Assembly: GCA_015472025.1 (NCBI GenBank)
Contig: BNHL01000001.1
Location: forward strand, 434,001 to 498,000
DNA: 64,000 nucleotides
Source of the DNA: Cytophagales bacterium WSM2-2
GTDB lineage: Bacteria > Bacteroidota > Bacteroidia > Cytophagales > Cyclobacteriaceae
Direction of reading: 5' to 3'
Shown: positions 1 to 8,391 of the stretch, piece after piece
How positions within the stretch are numbered: the stretch's first letter is position 1
Layout of the letters: every line of letters begins with the position of its first letter
Notes under the pieces: generated by a model
What the model saw: the letters and a program-made list of their open reading frames with translations, nothing else
Databases searched by the model: none
What the model was told of the DNA's origin: nothing
Translations under genes and position numbers: made by a program

Positions 1-927
1 TTCGCAGGATTATATGGTGTATCTATAGCTGCTGCCGGAATGATGGCGACAACTGCTATGCAATTGGCCATCGATGCATTCGGCCCGATCGCTGACAACG
101 CAGGTGGTATTGCAGAAATGAGCCAGCTCCCGGAAGAAGTGCGTCACCGCACCGATAACCTCGATGCCGTTGGAAACACAACTGCTGCCACCGGAAAAGG
201 TTTTGCTATTGCTTCTGCCGCTCTTACTTCACTTGCCTTGTTTGCCGCTTTCGTAGGAATCTCCGGAATCACGGCCATCGATATTTACAAAGCTCCTGTA
301 TTGGCTGGTCTCTTCGTTGGTGGCATGATCCCTTTCATCTTCTCGTCCCTGGCGATTGCTGCCGTAGGCCGTGCCGCTATGGATATGGTGAACGAAGTTC
401 GCAGACAGTTCCGCGAAATTCCAGGTATCATGGAATACAAGGCTAAGCCTGAATACGAAAAATGCGTAGCTATCTCAACGAAAGCCTCATTGCGCGAGAT
501 GATAGCGCCTGGCGCTATTGCATTATTGACTCCTGTAATTATAGGATTTACTTTCGGCCCGGAAGTATTGGGCGGAACGCTGGCAGGTATTACCGTTTCC
601 GGTGTGTTGATGGGAATTTTCCAATCGAATGCCGGTGGTGCATGGGACAACGCGAAAAAATCTTTTGAAAAAGGTGTAGAGATCAACGGCCAGATCTATT
701 ACAAAAAATCAGAACCACACAAAGCCTCTGTAACAGGTGACACGGTCGGTGATCCTTTCAAAGATACTTCCGGTCCTTCCATGAACATCCTTATCAAATT
801 GTCTTCCATTGTAGCGCTGATCATTGCACCTCACATTTCCACTGTGAAGCACACGGCACACGTCAACCAGCCTAAGATGGAAATTGAGAAAATAGAAAAG
901 GTCGGCCCGATGGTCGAACAGAAATAA
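1..927 (+). CDS. hppA: Membrane-bound pyrophosphatase (ion-pumping), C-terminal part
   Basis: The frame is open from base 1, so the gene begins before the window and only about 308 C-terminal residues are seen. The family hydrolyses pyrophosphate in the cytoplasm and pumps Na+ and/or H+ across the inner membrane. Recognisable are the conserved stretch [13 protein letters not shown] near the start, [15 protein letters not shown] at about bases 172-216, and [18 protein letters not shown] near the C-terminus, with several hydrophobic segments between them. The alanine after GNTTA marks K+-dependent enzymes in this family, where K+-independent ones carry lysine; that assignment is family knowledge applied to one residue. 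Whether the ion is Na+ or H+ cannot be decided because the gate region lies outside the window. A strong terminator follows. Confidence 0.95.
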   Translation, partial: FAGLYGVSIAAAGMMATTAMQLAIDAFGPIADNAGGIAEMSQLPEEVRHRTDNLDAVGNTTAATGKGFAIASAALTSLALFAAFVGISGITAIDIYKAPVLAGLFVGGMIPFIFSSLAIAAVGRAAMDMVNEVRRQFREIPGIMEYKAKPEYEKCVAISTKASLREMIAPGAIALLTPVIIGFTFGPEVLGGTLAGITVSGVLMGIFQSNAGGAWDNAKKSFEKGVEINGQIYYKKSEPHKASVTGDTVGDPFKDTSGPSMNILIKLSSIVALIIAPHISTVKHTAHVNQPKMEIEKIEKVGPMVEQK

Positions 928-943
928 CATTAAGTTTCTTTAG

Positions 944-981
944 CAAAGAAGGCTGTTCTAACGAGCAGCCTTCTTTGTTTT
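944..981 (+). terminator. Rho-independent terminator after the pyrophosphatase gene
   Basis: A perfect 12-bp inverted repeat (CAAAGAAGGCTG at 944-955 and its complement at 966-977) encloses a 10-base loop and is followed by a short T run. It lies 16 bases past the stop codon. Confidence 0.85.
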
Positions 982-1100
982 CACCCAAACCGGAAATCAG
1001 CCAACTCACCAGAATTAAAGCCACTCGCCTTATTCTACATTAGAGCTAGCTTAAAACTTTAATACTTTGATTGTCATCTTAATCGAAACAGTACAAAACC

Positions 1101-2198
1101 ATGAAAATCACGTTGGTGCTCCTTCTTCTGTCTTTGGCAATCTATTCTTGTAACACGAAAGAGAATGTAAAGGGCTATCGTATCTCTGCCGAAGTTTCTG
1201 GCTTTCCTGACAGCACCTGGTTTTACCTGGTCAACGATTCACAGAAATCTAACGACTCCGTGATGATGCATGGAGGAAAGTTCAATTTCGAGGGAGCTTT
1301 GAAAGACTCTATGAAAAGCGTGCAAGTATTACTGAAAACAAAAGACCTGAGCGACTATAAATTCTTCTGGCTCGAAAATACTGACATCACCTTCAAAGCC
1401 GAGAAAGGGATTTTTCGTCAAGCAACTGTCACCGGTTCGAAGGCACAGAAGGAAAGTGATCAACTCAGCAAGATTGTTGCTCCTATCGATAAGCAACTGG
1501 ACAGTGTGAATCAGTTGATGCGAGACCCAAAAATGACTGAAACTCAAAAAGTAGAATTGAATAAATCGTTCACTGAAATAAACGACAGAAGAGTTAAAGC
1601 AACAGTGAACTTTGTAAAAATGAATCCAGGCTCGATAGTCAGTGTATACGTTCTCAGTGTTTATGCCAGCAGCTGGGGCAAGAAACTGTCTATAGAGTTG
1701 TTTGAACCGATGCCGGAAGAAAACATGGAAACATCCTATGGGCGAAAAATAAATGACTACATCACGTTGAACGCAAACGTTAAGATCGGTGACAACTTTG
1801 CAGATTTCGAACAAACGTCTCCTGACGGTGAGAAAATAAAGCTCTCCGATTTCAAGGGAAAAATAGTGTTGCTCGAGTTTTGGGCAGCCTGGTGCGGACC
1901 ATGCCGCGCAGAAAACCCAGAGCTTGTAAAGACTTACAAATCATATAAAGACAAAGGGTTCGAAGTACTAGGCGTCTCCCTGGACGATAATAAAGCACAA
2001 TGGATCAAGGCGATCGACAAAGACGGTTTGCCCTGGAAAAATGTAAGCGAGGTGAACGGCAGCGAAAACAGAGCCGCATTGATGTACGGAGTCTCGAGCA
2101 TCCCCGACAACTTCCTCATCGACAAGACCGGAAAGGTAATTGACCGGAACCTGCGGGGTGAAAAGCTTAGAAAACGACTGGCCGAGTTGCTAAAGTGA
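1101..2198 (+). CDS. TlpA/ResA-like thiol-disulfide oxidoreductase lipoprotein
   Basis: A 365-residue exported thioredoxin-fold protein, probably anchored in the envelope. The N-terminus is a lipoprotein signal with the lipobox cysteine near residue 17 (AIYSC). Residues from about 22 to 110 resemble the DUF4369 beta-rich domain that commonly precedes thioredoxin in Bacteroidota; the middle is helical and charged. The C-terminal third is a redoxin domain with the active site WCGPC (Cys265 and Cys268) and a later cis-proline-type SSIPDNFLID segment. Known relatives reduce disulfides in periplasmic proteins or cytochrome c apoproteins; the substrate here is unknown. It stands alone, between a terminator and a long non-coding stretch, so context adds nothing about its partner. 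Confidence 0.9.
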   Translation: MKITLVLLLLSLAIYSCNTKENVKGYRISAEVSGFPDSTWFYLVNDSQKSNDSVMMHGGKFNFEGALKDSMKSVQVLLKTKDLSDYKFFWLENTDITFKAEKGIFRQATVTGSKAQKESDQLSKIVAPIDKQLDSVNQLMRDPKMTETQKVELNKSFTEINDRRVKATVNFVKMNPGSIVSVYVLSVYASSWGKKLSIELFEPMPEENMETSYGRKINDYITLNANVKIGDNFADFEQTSPDGEKIKLSDFKGKIVLLEFWAAWCGPCRAENPELVKTYKSYKDKGFEVLGVSLDDNKAQWIKAIDKDGLPWKNVSEVNGSENRAALMYGVSSIPDNFLIDKTGKVIDRNLRGEKLRKRLAELLK

Positions 2199-2820
2199 TC
2201 GGCCTCCCCAATCGGATGCCTAATAACCTCCAAAGGTTAACCTAAACTCCTCATCCAGTTGCTCTGAAATCACTCGGGGATCAAAAGTGCATTTTCAGCC
2301 TTATTTAATGGTTTGATAGCCCGCCTCGGTCTCCGAGTAAGTTTTCCACGCCTTGTAGAAAGATTTACGCACCATTTGTAAAACTTTCCACGCCTTGCGG
2401 AAACTTTTACAAATCATACGGGAATGTTTCCAAAACGCATCGAAACATCCCCATTCTCTACGGAAAGGTTTCAATATGATATCGTAATGTTTCATAGACC
2501 CATCGAAAGGTTTACAAGACTTATGGAAAGTTTACACAACTCATTGAAATGTTTACGCAAGCCGCGTACAATCTTCCCGGAGGCCGGGGCATCTGTCTTT
2601 ACTTCCGGGCGAGTTGCCCCCTGGATCGAATCTGGTCGGCCGGAAACCCGGGCAGGCTCAATGGAAACTAATGCGGTTTATCAGGCCGAACTGTAACCCG
2701 GCTGGCTTAATTGCCATCCATTTTAAAGGTTGCAGCAGGTCTCCCAGGTCTGCCACACATCACAATTTTTCATTGCAAAATTGTGCACTTTGCTACTTTA
2801 ACAGTCTTTAACCGAAACCT
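2199..2820. other. 622-bp intergenic region holding a 21-bp repeat array
   Basis: No convincing gene is present. Short open frames on both strands run through the repeat array and have low-complexity heptad sequences with no recognisable family, so they are treated as by-products of the repeat. The part after the array (about 2573-2700) is GC-richer and shows nothing recognisable. The final 60 bases probably carry the promoter of the metallopeptidase, but no clear TAnnTTTG box is seen. Confidence 0.7.
2343..2572. repeat. Array of 11 degenerate 21-bp tandem repeats
   Basis: Units start with TTTAC or TTTCC (one TCCCC, two TTTCA) and end in GAAAG or a near variant. Unit starts fall at 2343, 2364, 2385, 2406, 2427, 2448, 2469, 2490, 2511, 2531 and 2552: ten units are exactly 21 bp and one is 20 bp. 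A rough consensus is TTTACAnAACtCATcGAAAG. Each junction GAAA-n(n)-TTTC forms a small palindrome. The repeats are contiguous without spacers, so this is not a CRISPR. Because 21 is a multiple of three, the frames through it give heptad-like peptides on both strands. Confidence 0.85.
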
Positions 2821-4467
2821 ATGAAACGACTTATTCTTTTCGGAGTGTTTTTGCTCCTCGCCTCACAGCTCTATTCCCAAAGCAGGCCGTTCACAAAAGA
2901 AGATACTTTGCGCGGCACCATCACACCGGAGCGCGCCTGGTGGGATTTAACTTACTATCACCTGTCGGTGAATGTGAAGCCGGAGGAAAAATATATTTCG
3001 GGCTCCGTGGCAGTTCACTACAAAGTACTCGACCCGAAACAGGCCTTGCAGATTGATTTACAACCACCACTCACGATTGATAAGGTTACCCAGGATGGAG
3101 AAGATCTCACTTACAAGAAGAATGGCGCAAACGCCTACATCATAGAACTGAAGAAGCAACAAAAAAACGGCAGCCGCGAGTCAGTACTTGTACAATATTC
3201 AGGCAACCCTGTTGTGGCAAAAAATCCTCCGTGGCAGGGAGGCTTTCAGTGGGTAGCTGACAAAGACGGAAATCCATTTGCAGCAACATCATGCCAGGGT
3301 TTGGGCGCCAGTGTATGGTGGCCTTGCAAGGATCACATGTATGACGAAGTGGACAGCATGCTGATCAGCATTACCGTTCCGAAAAATCTCATGGATGTAT
3401 CCAATGGCAGGTTAAGGAGTGTCAAAGAAAATCCCGATGACACAAAGACATTTAATTGGTTTGTAAAAAATCCGATCAACAACTATGGTGTCAATGTGAA
3501 CATGGCCAACTACGTTCATTTTTCAGACACACTCAAGGGTGAGGGTGGAATCCTCGATATGGACTATTACGTATTGCCTTACAATCTGGAAAAAGCAAAG
3601 GAGCAATTCAAGCAAGCCAAGATGATGATGAAAGCATTTGAATGGTGGTTCGGCCCCTATCCTTTCTATGTAGATGGTTACAAGTTGGTAGAAACTCCTT
3701 ATCTCGGGATGGAGCACCAAAGCTCAGTCACTTACGGGAATAAATACGCCAACGGTTATCTCGGCCGTGATCTCTCGGGCACTGGCTGGGGTTTGAAGTG
3801 GGATTTCATTATTGTGCATGAATCGGGACACGAGTGGTTTGCCAACAACATCACCGACAAAGACGCTGCCGACATGTGGATACACGAAAGTTTCACCAAC
3901 TATTCTGAAAGTCTCTTTACAGAATACTATTACGGAAAGGATGCAGCCACCGAATACGTTGTGGGCACACGCAAAGCCATACGAAATGACAAACCGATTA
4001 TCGGCACATACAATGTAAACCGCAGCGGCTCGGGAGACATGTATTATAAAGGAGGCAACATGCTGCACACAATCCGACACAGCATCAACGATGATAAATT
4101 ATTCAGGGAGATTTTGCGTGGACTTAATAAAACATTCTATCACCAAACGGTAACAACCAAGCAGATCGAAAATTATATATCTAAAAACGCTAAAAGGGAT
4201 TTATCGAAAGTGTTTGATCAATACTTACGTAATACCCAGATCCCGAACCTGGAGTATGTAACAGAGGGGAATAAGGTTTCTTTTCGCTGGACGAATTGCG
4301 TGGCCGGTTTCGATATGTCCATTGTCTTAAAAGACGGCACCCGTATTTCGCCAACAGAAAAATGGCAGCAAAAGAAACTCAAAGACCCGCTAGCGTTTGA
4401 TGCAGCTTACATCGAAAAGATGTATTATGTGAAGACGGCCCTCACTGCGAAGACAATAAGTAATTAA
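2821..4467 (+). CDS. M1-family zinc metallopeptidase (aminopeptidase N-like)
   Basis: A 548-residue exported peptidase. An N-terminal signal peptide (about 20 residues, ending LYSQS) is followed by the beta-sandwich domain of M1 enzymes. The catalytic domain shows GMEHQ in place of the usual GAMEN exopeptidase motif and the zinc site HESGH (His333, Glu334, His337) with the third ligand Glu356 in HESFTNY, the family spacing. The protein ends soon after the helical region, so it is a short M1 form lacking the long C-terminal alpha domain of PepN. It should cleave N-terminal residues from peptides in the periplasm or outside the cell; specificity is not predictable. It stands alone on the + strand. 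Confidence 0.92.
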   Translation: MKRLILFGVFLLLASQLYSQSRPFTKEDTLRGTITPERAWWDLTYYHLSVNVKPEEKYISGSVAVHYKVLDPKQALQIDLQPPLTIDKVTQDGEDLTYKKNGANAYIIELKKQQKNGSRESVLVQYSGNPVVAKNPPWQGGFQWVADKDGNPFAATSCQGLGASVWWPCKDHMYDEVDSMLISITVPKNLMDVSNGRLRSVKENPDDTKTFNWFVKNPINNYGVNVNMANYVHFSDTLKGEGGILDMDYYVLPYNLEKAKEQFKQAKMMMKAFEWWFGPYPFYVDGYKLVETPYLGMEHQSSVTYGNKYANGYLGRDLSGTGWGLKWDFIIVHESGHEWFANNITDKDAADMWIHESFTNYSESLFTEYYYGKDAATEYVVGTRKAIRNDKPIIGTYNVNRSGSGDMYYKGGNMLHTIRHSINDDKLFREILRGLNKTFYHQTVTTKQIENYISKNAKRDLSKVFDQYLRNTQIPNLEYVTEGNKVSFRWTNCVAGFDMSIVLKDGTRISPTEKWQQKKLKDPLAFDAAYIEKMYYVKTALTAKTISN

Positions 4468-4544
4468 AAAACCGTGTAATTGCTGGAAGATAACAGAACC
4501 TTACGGTTCAGTAATTCATCATTCGCTAGATGCCACCGCACTCG

Positions 4545-4552
4545 TACATTTG
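4545..4552 (+). promoter_or_regulatory. Candidate Bacteroidota -7 box (TACATTTG)
   Basis: An exact match to TAnnTTTG ends 7 bases before the ATG at 4560. No TTG-type -33 element is seen about 20 bases upstream. If used, transcription would begin at or next to the start codon. Confidence 0.3.
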
Positions 4553-4559
4553 AAACGCT

Positions 4560-5114
4560 ATGGGCATCAAATCAATTGGTTTAATTAAGCTGATAATTAC
4601 ATGCTTCCTGTCGCTGGCAGCAAGCTGCACTTTCGCGCAAGCTGAGCTGAAGAAAAAAGTTTTGCGCCAGGTTGATCTGTCTGAAAGAACGTTAACAAAG
4701 AAGTATGAAATTCCTTCAAAGGAAGAGATGGAGGACGGCTATGTAGCAAAAATCATTCACAGCAACCGCGACAGTTCTTCAAATAAGGTCGTGATCAGCA
4801 TCGATAGTGAATACTCAGCTGGTGAAACCGTCTACCACACCATCAATCGTAAACTGATTTACGTTCATGAGATTGAACGATACTGGATGATTGATCGCGA
4901 TGATGAAAAATCATATTACAAGTTCGTTGAGACCAATACGTATTTCTCAGATCAAAAGACCGGAATTAAAGAGCAGCGAATATTCTCCACCAAGGCAGCT
5001 GATTTCATTTTGGGTGTACAAGAACTTAAAAAACTCAAGTTCGTGGATAAACCCCTCAGTAAGGAGAACTATGACACAAGACTGGGCGACCTTATCCGGG
5101 AAATAGAGAACTAA
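4560..5114 (+). CDS. Hypothetical exported protein
   Basis: A 184-residue protein with a signal peptide (hydrophobic stretch about residues 8-25, then TFAQ). The mature part is polar, lysine/glutamate-rich and probably mixed alpha/beta; no catalytic motif or known family was recognised. It contains one cysteine near residue 22, at the end of the signal region, but the context (ASCTFAQ) fits a Spase I signal better than a lipobox. It ends 11 bases before the stop of the oppositely oriented permease, so the two genes converge. Its function is unknown. Confidence 0.75.
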   Translation: MGIKSIGLIKLIITCFLSLAASCTFAQAELKKKVLRQVDLSERTLTKKYEIPSKEEMEDGYVAKIIHSNRDSSSNKVVISIDSEYSAGETVYHTINRKLIYVHEIERYWMIDRDDEKSYYKFVETNTYFSDQKTGIKEQRIFSTKAADFILGVQELKKLKFVDKPLSKENYDTRLGDLIREIEN

Positions 5115-5125
5115 GCTCAGAGTAC

Positions 5126-7561
5126 TCACTCCGTCCTCAACGATTTCACAGGATTAGCTATCGATGCTTTGAACGCATGATAACCGATGGTAAGCGTGGT
5201 GATCAGGAGCACTAAACCAAGGCTTATCGCATAAGTGAAATAGCCAATGGAGATGTGATAGATAAAATTGGTCAGCCACTGGTTCAATAAATAATAAGAG
5301 ACCGGCACCGCGATGACAAATCCAATCAGGATCAACCAGATGAAATCGGAGTAAATCAATTTAAGAATACCCGGCACCGTTGCGCCTAACACTTTCCTGA
5401 CACCAATCTCTTTTACTTTGCGCTGCACCACAAAGAGAATCAGTCCGTAGACACCAAGACAAGCGATCAACACAGCAATGCCCGTGAATGTTTGAATGAT
5501 GGTGCCAAAGTTTTGAAAGTTGCGGTACTGTTGGTTCAGTTGCTCCTGTAAGAATGTAAACTGGAATCCTTTCTCGGGGAAAAGCTCATTCCATTTTTTC
5601 TCTAGCGAACTAATGGTCTGCAAAATATTTTCATTGTCAAACCGGATAGTCAGCGTGTTGTATTGATTAGGATTGATATCCATGATCAGTGCTGAGATCG
5701 GAGTCGTCAGCGATGAGAAATTAAAATCCTTTACAACCCCGATCACTTTTCCCTTCTTTCCTTCTTTATTAATTGTCTTGCCGATGGCCTGTTCCGGGGT
5801 TTGCCATTTGTATTCCCTCACAGCAGTTTCATTAACGATGTATCCTTCCGTAGCATCATTTCCCGATTCACGACTGAAGCTTCGTCCCGCTGCCAACTGC
5901 ATTTCATACGTTGAAATAAAATCGTAATCCACCGCAAGGTTTGCTGCAAAGAGGTTATCATTCTGCGTGAATCCTTCCGGAATGATTCCTCTGAAAACAA
6001 TACCAAGTCCGGGAGTACCCGATGAAACTGCAGTCTGACGAATGCCATTTTGTGTTTCTACAACATCACGATATGCTTGTAATTTTGACCAAAACGTAGA
6101 ATCGTTCTGGCGAAATACTCCGTTCAGATTCTGGCTGAACAAAGGAATGTTGACGATGTGCTCTTTCTGAAAACCCAACGGCCTGTTCTGAGTGTAGTCC
6201 AGTTGGTTCAAAATAACCAGTGACCCTGACAGTAGCGCACAGGCAATTGCCAACTGAAACACCACCAGTGACCTCCGCAACCATTGACTAGCCGGATGAT
6301 TAACGGGACTTCCCTTGATGGAACTCACAGAATTGAATTGCGAAATAAAATAAGAAGGATAGCCCCCTGCAAGAACCGTAAGTCCAATCAAAAGAAATCC
6401 GCACACCGTGAAGAGTGTTGTATCTGTGACTACATTGAACTGCAACGTTTTTCCGGTAAGCAGATTCAGGAATGGCAATGCCAGATAGAATATGCCAAAC
6501 GAAATGATTAGCGCGACAGCGCAAAACAAAAAACTCTCAGACAAGAACTGAATGATGAGTTGGTGGCGCTCAGAACCCAATATTTTTCGTACTCCTATTT
6601 CTTTCAGCCGGGTCAGTGATTGTGCAGTGGTCAGGTTGATGTAGTTGATACAAGCGATGAGGAGTGTCAAAATCCCTACACCAATAAATAAATACAAGTT
6701 GGAGTAGGTGTTCGTGGCGCTTGGTTCTCCCAGCGATGTGCTCTTCATGTGAATGTCCGCCACTTTCATTAAAGTGAAAACCTGTCCGATCCTGCGGTCA
6801 GGGCGTGCGTACTTTTCCAGGAAAGCGCCCATCTGCCTGTCGACATTCGTTGGATCTGCACCCGGGTGAAGAAGCACATAGGTAAAAGAATGACTGATGA
6901 TGAAGTTCTGGGCCAGGTTGTTTCGCAGCACTTGTGCAGCTGCATCACTTTCCATGTCAAACATATTATCAAAAGGCACCAGCATATTGAACCGCAGGTG
7001 CGAGTTCTCAGGAAAATCTTTTACTACACCTATTACTTTAAAAGAATGCTTGCCTCCAAACAAAAGCGTTTCACCAATGGGATTGTGATCACCAAAATAT
7101 TTAACCGCCATCTCTTCATTGATCACCACCGTAAACTTTTCGTACAATGGCCTCTTGGGAGATCCTTTGACAAAATCCAGTTTGAATAATTTTGTAAATG
7201 AAGAATCTGCGAAATACACATTCGTCTCTTCGAAGACTCCATCTCCGCCCGGTTTGCTAATGGTAACATTTCGCGGATACAAGCGGCATGCATCTTCCAC
7301 TTCGGGGAAGAAATCACGCATGACAGGAGCTATCGGTGGGGGCGTGACCGCCAGCTGTAAACCATTGGGAACCCGGTATTGAATCCGGTACAGCCTGTCG
7401 CCTTTCGGATGGAAATTGTCATAAGTCACTTCGCTCCTCACGTATGTGAGAATCAACAAGGCGAGCGAAATCCCGCAAGTCAACCCAACCAGGTTGATCA
7501 AACCATATACCTTGTTTTTAAAGATATTCCGGAGTCCTGTTTTGAAGAAGTTGCGAATCAT
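5126..7561 (-). CDS. MacB/FtsX-type ABC transporter permease
   Basis: An 811-residue inner-membrane protein. A first transmembrane helix lies at about residues 20-40 (GLTCGISLALLILTYV), followed by a periplasmic MacB-PCD domain, three helices around residues 285-395, a second periplasmic domain, and three C-terminal helices ending in ASIANPVKSLRTE. Two FtsX domains each contain the GVRKILG / GVRKVLG coupling motif. This is the double-FtsX architecture of the large permease families of Cytophagales. The family exports lipids, peptides or drugs, or acts in mechanotransmission, with a separate ATPase; no ATPase is adjacent, so the substrate is unknown. A paralogue lies at 21955-24300. Confidence 0.92.
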   Translation of the reverse strand: MIRNFFKTGLRNIFKNKVYGLINLVGLTCGISLALLILTYVRSEVTYDNFHPKGDRLYRIQYRVPNGLQLAVTPPPIAPVMRDFFPEVEDACRLYPRNVTISKPGGDGVFEETNVYFADSSFTKLFKLDFVKGSPKRPLYEKFTVVINEEMAVKYFGDHNPIGETLLFGGKHSFKVIGVVKDFPENSHLRFNMLVPFDNMFDMESDAAAQVLRNNLAQNFIISHSFTYVLLHPGADPTNVDRQMGAFLEKYARPDRRIGQVFTLMKVADIHMKSTSLGEPSATNTYSNLYLFIGVGILTLLIACINYINLTTAQSLTRLKEIGVRKILGSERHQLIIQFLSESFLFCAVALIISFGIFYLALPFLNLLTGKTLQFNVVTDTTLFTVCGFLLIGLTVLAGGYPSYFISQFNSVSSIKGSPVNHPASQWLRRSLVVFQLAIACALLSGSLVILNQLDYTQNRPLGFQKEHIVNIPLFSQNLNGVFRQNDSTFWSKLQAYRDVVETQNGIRQTAVSSGTPGLGIVFRGIIPEGFTQNDNLFAANLAVDYDFISTYEMQLAAGRSFSRESGNDATEGYIVNETAVREYKWQTPEQAIGKTINKEGKKGKVIGVVKDFNFSSLTTPISALIMDINPNQYNTLTIRFDNENILQTISSLEKKWNELFPEKGFQFTFLQEQLNQQYRNFQNFGTIIQTFTGIAVLIACLGVYGLILFVVQRKVKEIGVRKVLGATVPGILKLIYSDFIWLILIGFVIAVPVSYYLLNQWLTNFIYHISIGYFTYAISLGLVLLITTLTIGYHAFKASIANPVKSLRTE

Positions 7562-7674
7562 GGTTACTTGGGTTTAGCCGGTTTTACTATAACGAATGAA
7601 AAAAGTTGCGGGGATGACATGAGCGGTAATCCCTTTCTATGCAATTCACCCCGATTGCGTCACACAATCAAATC

Positions 7675-7710
7675 TAAACAAAACAGCCCCGATAAAATCG
7701 AGGCTGTTCT
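7675..7710 (-). terminator. Orphan minus-strand terminator, identical to that at 18799-18834
   Basis: Read on the minus strand, AACAGCCTCGAT pairs with ATCGGGGCTGTT (one G-U pair) across a short loop and is followed by TTTTGTTTA. All 36 bases are repeated exactly at 18799-18834, where they end a real minus-strand gene. Here no minus-strand gene lies upstream of it. Confidence 0.6.
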
Positions 7711-7736
7711 GCTGTTGGTACATCATTTTGAAAACC

Positions 7737-7757
7737 ACCCTTCCATTTCGGTAGGGT
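7737..7757 (-). other. Imperfect hairpin upstream of the orphan terminator
   Basis: ACCCTTCC at 7737-7744 pairs with GGTAGGGT at 7750-7757 with one mismatch around a 5-base loop. Together with the terminator it could frame a short minus-strand RNA of about 85 bases. A one-mismatch TAnnTTTG on the minus strand (7764-7771) lies just upstream. This is an inference only. Confidence 0.25.
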
Positions 7758-7811
7758 ACCTTACAAACTTCCTTCTCGGTTTTGTCCTGATAATCTGATC
7801 ATTAGATAAGC

Positions 7812-7827
7812 TGGCTCGGTTGTGGGT
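7812..7827 (+). promoter_or_regulatory. Weak sigma-54-like promoter before the Kdp-associated genes
   Basis: TGGCTCG-GTTG-TGGGT resembles the -24/-12 consensus TGGCACG-N4-TTGCW, with a good -24 half and a poor -12 half (GG instead of GC). It lies 33 bases before the ATG at 7860. It was looked for because a sigma-54 activator is encoded in the same cluster. Confidence 0.25.
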
Positions 7828-7859
7828 GATCTGAGCTCATACTTAACTCTTTTAAAGCT

Positions 7860-8210
7860 ATGATTAACGAAAGGATTGCTTTGTTACTGTTGAATGGGGA
7901 GGCAGGTCGCTTATCAAACAATGCCCATTACACACGTGAATTTTATCATTGCATGGAAGGCTTTGCCAGTGCTTCTGTAGCTACCTGCCGCTCCGGTAAC
8001 CTGAAGAAATTCGAAAGTCATCTAAATATTGCCAAAAAGCTTTATGCGGATGGAAACGAGACTGTGAAAAACGGAATTGTCAATGTCTTTCTTTACAAGG
8101 CATTGGACATGCTGGATCAAATACCAGCCGCTAAACGTCTTGCAGAAAAATGTTTGCCCCAGGAACTTCTTCGCGAGATCAGCCGCCAACATTATTGCAG
8201 TGGCCTGTAA
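7860..8210 (+). CDS. Small cytoplasmic protein preceding the kdp operon, unknown function
   Basis: A 116-residue protein without signal peptide or membrane segment, predicted mostly helical (for example the stretch LNIAKKLYADGNETVKNGI). It has five cysteines but no metal-binding arrangement that can be recognised. The next gene starts 92 bases downstream on the same strand and leads into kdpFABC, so a role in potassium stress is possible by position only. No known domain was recognised; a small regulatory or adaptor protein is one possibility. Confidence 0.7.
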   Translation: MINERIALLLLNGEAGRLSNNAHYTREFYHCMEGFASASVATCRSGNLKKFESHLNIAKKLYADGNETVKNGIVNVFLYKALDMLDQIPAAKRLAEKCLPQELLREISRQHYCSGL

Positions 8211-8212
8211 AA

Positions 8213-8243
8213 TTGACAATGATCATGCATTAAGATGACTTTG
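8213..8243 (+). promoter_or_regulatory. Candidate promoter of the kdp operon
   Basis: TTG at 8213-8215 and TGACTTTG at 8236-8243 are separated by 20 bases, resembling the Bacteroidota -33/-7 pattern TTG-N19/20-TAnnTTTG with one mismatch in the -7 box. It lies 59 bases before the first small open frame at 8303. Confidence 0.35.
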
Positions 8244-8302
8244 ATCAATACGTAAGGATAATGGGCACAGATTACATTTATTAAAACCTACAATAAAAAA
8301 TT

Positions 8303-8386
8303 ATGATGGCGATTCTACTGATTGTCCTTGGTATTGCATGCTTTGCGCTGCTTCTTAAATCCATTGATTTCTTTGAAAAAATATAA
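8303..8386 (+). CDS. 27-residue membrane peptide upstream of kdpF
   Basis: The open frame starts ATG-ATG at 8303 and encodes MMAILLIVLGIACFALLLKS followed by IDFFEKI: one transmembrane helix and a short charged tail. It ends 5 bases before the kdpF start, so the two are almost certainly cotranscribed. Size and form resemble KdpF, suggesting a second small Kdp-associated subunit or an old duplication, but its sequence differs from the standard KdpF ending. The chance of a random frame is reduced by its strong hydrophobicity and tight spacing. Confidence 0.6.
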   Translation: MMAILLIVLGIACFALLLKSIDFFEKI

Positions 8387-8391
8387 GTACA

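Larger units (their letters stand above)
7562..7859. other. 298-bp intergenic region with an orphan terminator
   Basis: Divergent region between the permease gene and the potassium cluster. It holds a terminator-like hairpin at 7675-7710, a second hairpin at 7737-7757 and a sigma-54-like sequence at 7812-7827. No tRNA or convincing small protein is seen. Confidence 0.6.

Noticed and set aside
2343..2572. CRISPR array
   Set aside because: The 21-bp units are contiguous and degenerate with no spacers, and no cas gene is near.
2301..2696. Two overlapping small frames (64 and 90 residues) through the 21-bp array
   Set aside because: Their heptad pattern follows directly from the DNA period, and both strands are equally open, so there is no evidence for coding.
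4470..4559. Terminator after the M1 peptidase gene
   Set aside because: Only a 5-bp GAACC/GGTTC hairpin without a T run was found.
7379..7798. 139-residue + strand frame crossing the permease start and the intergenic region
   Set aside because: It overlaps the permease N-terminus antisense and runs through the terminator hairpin; no motif.
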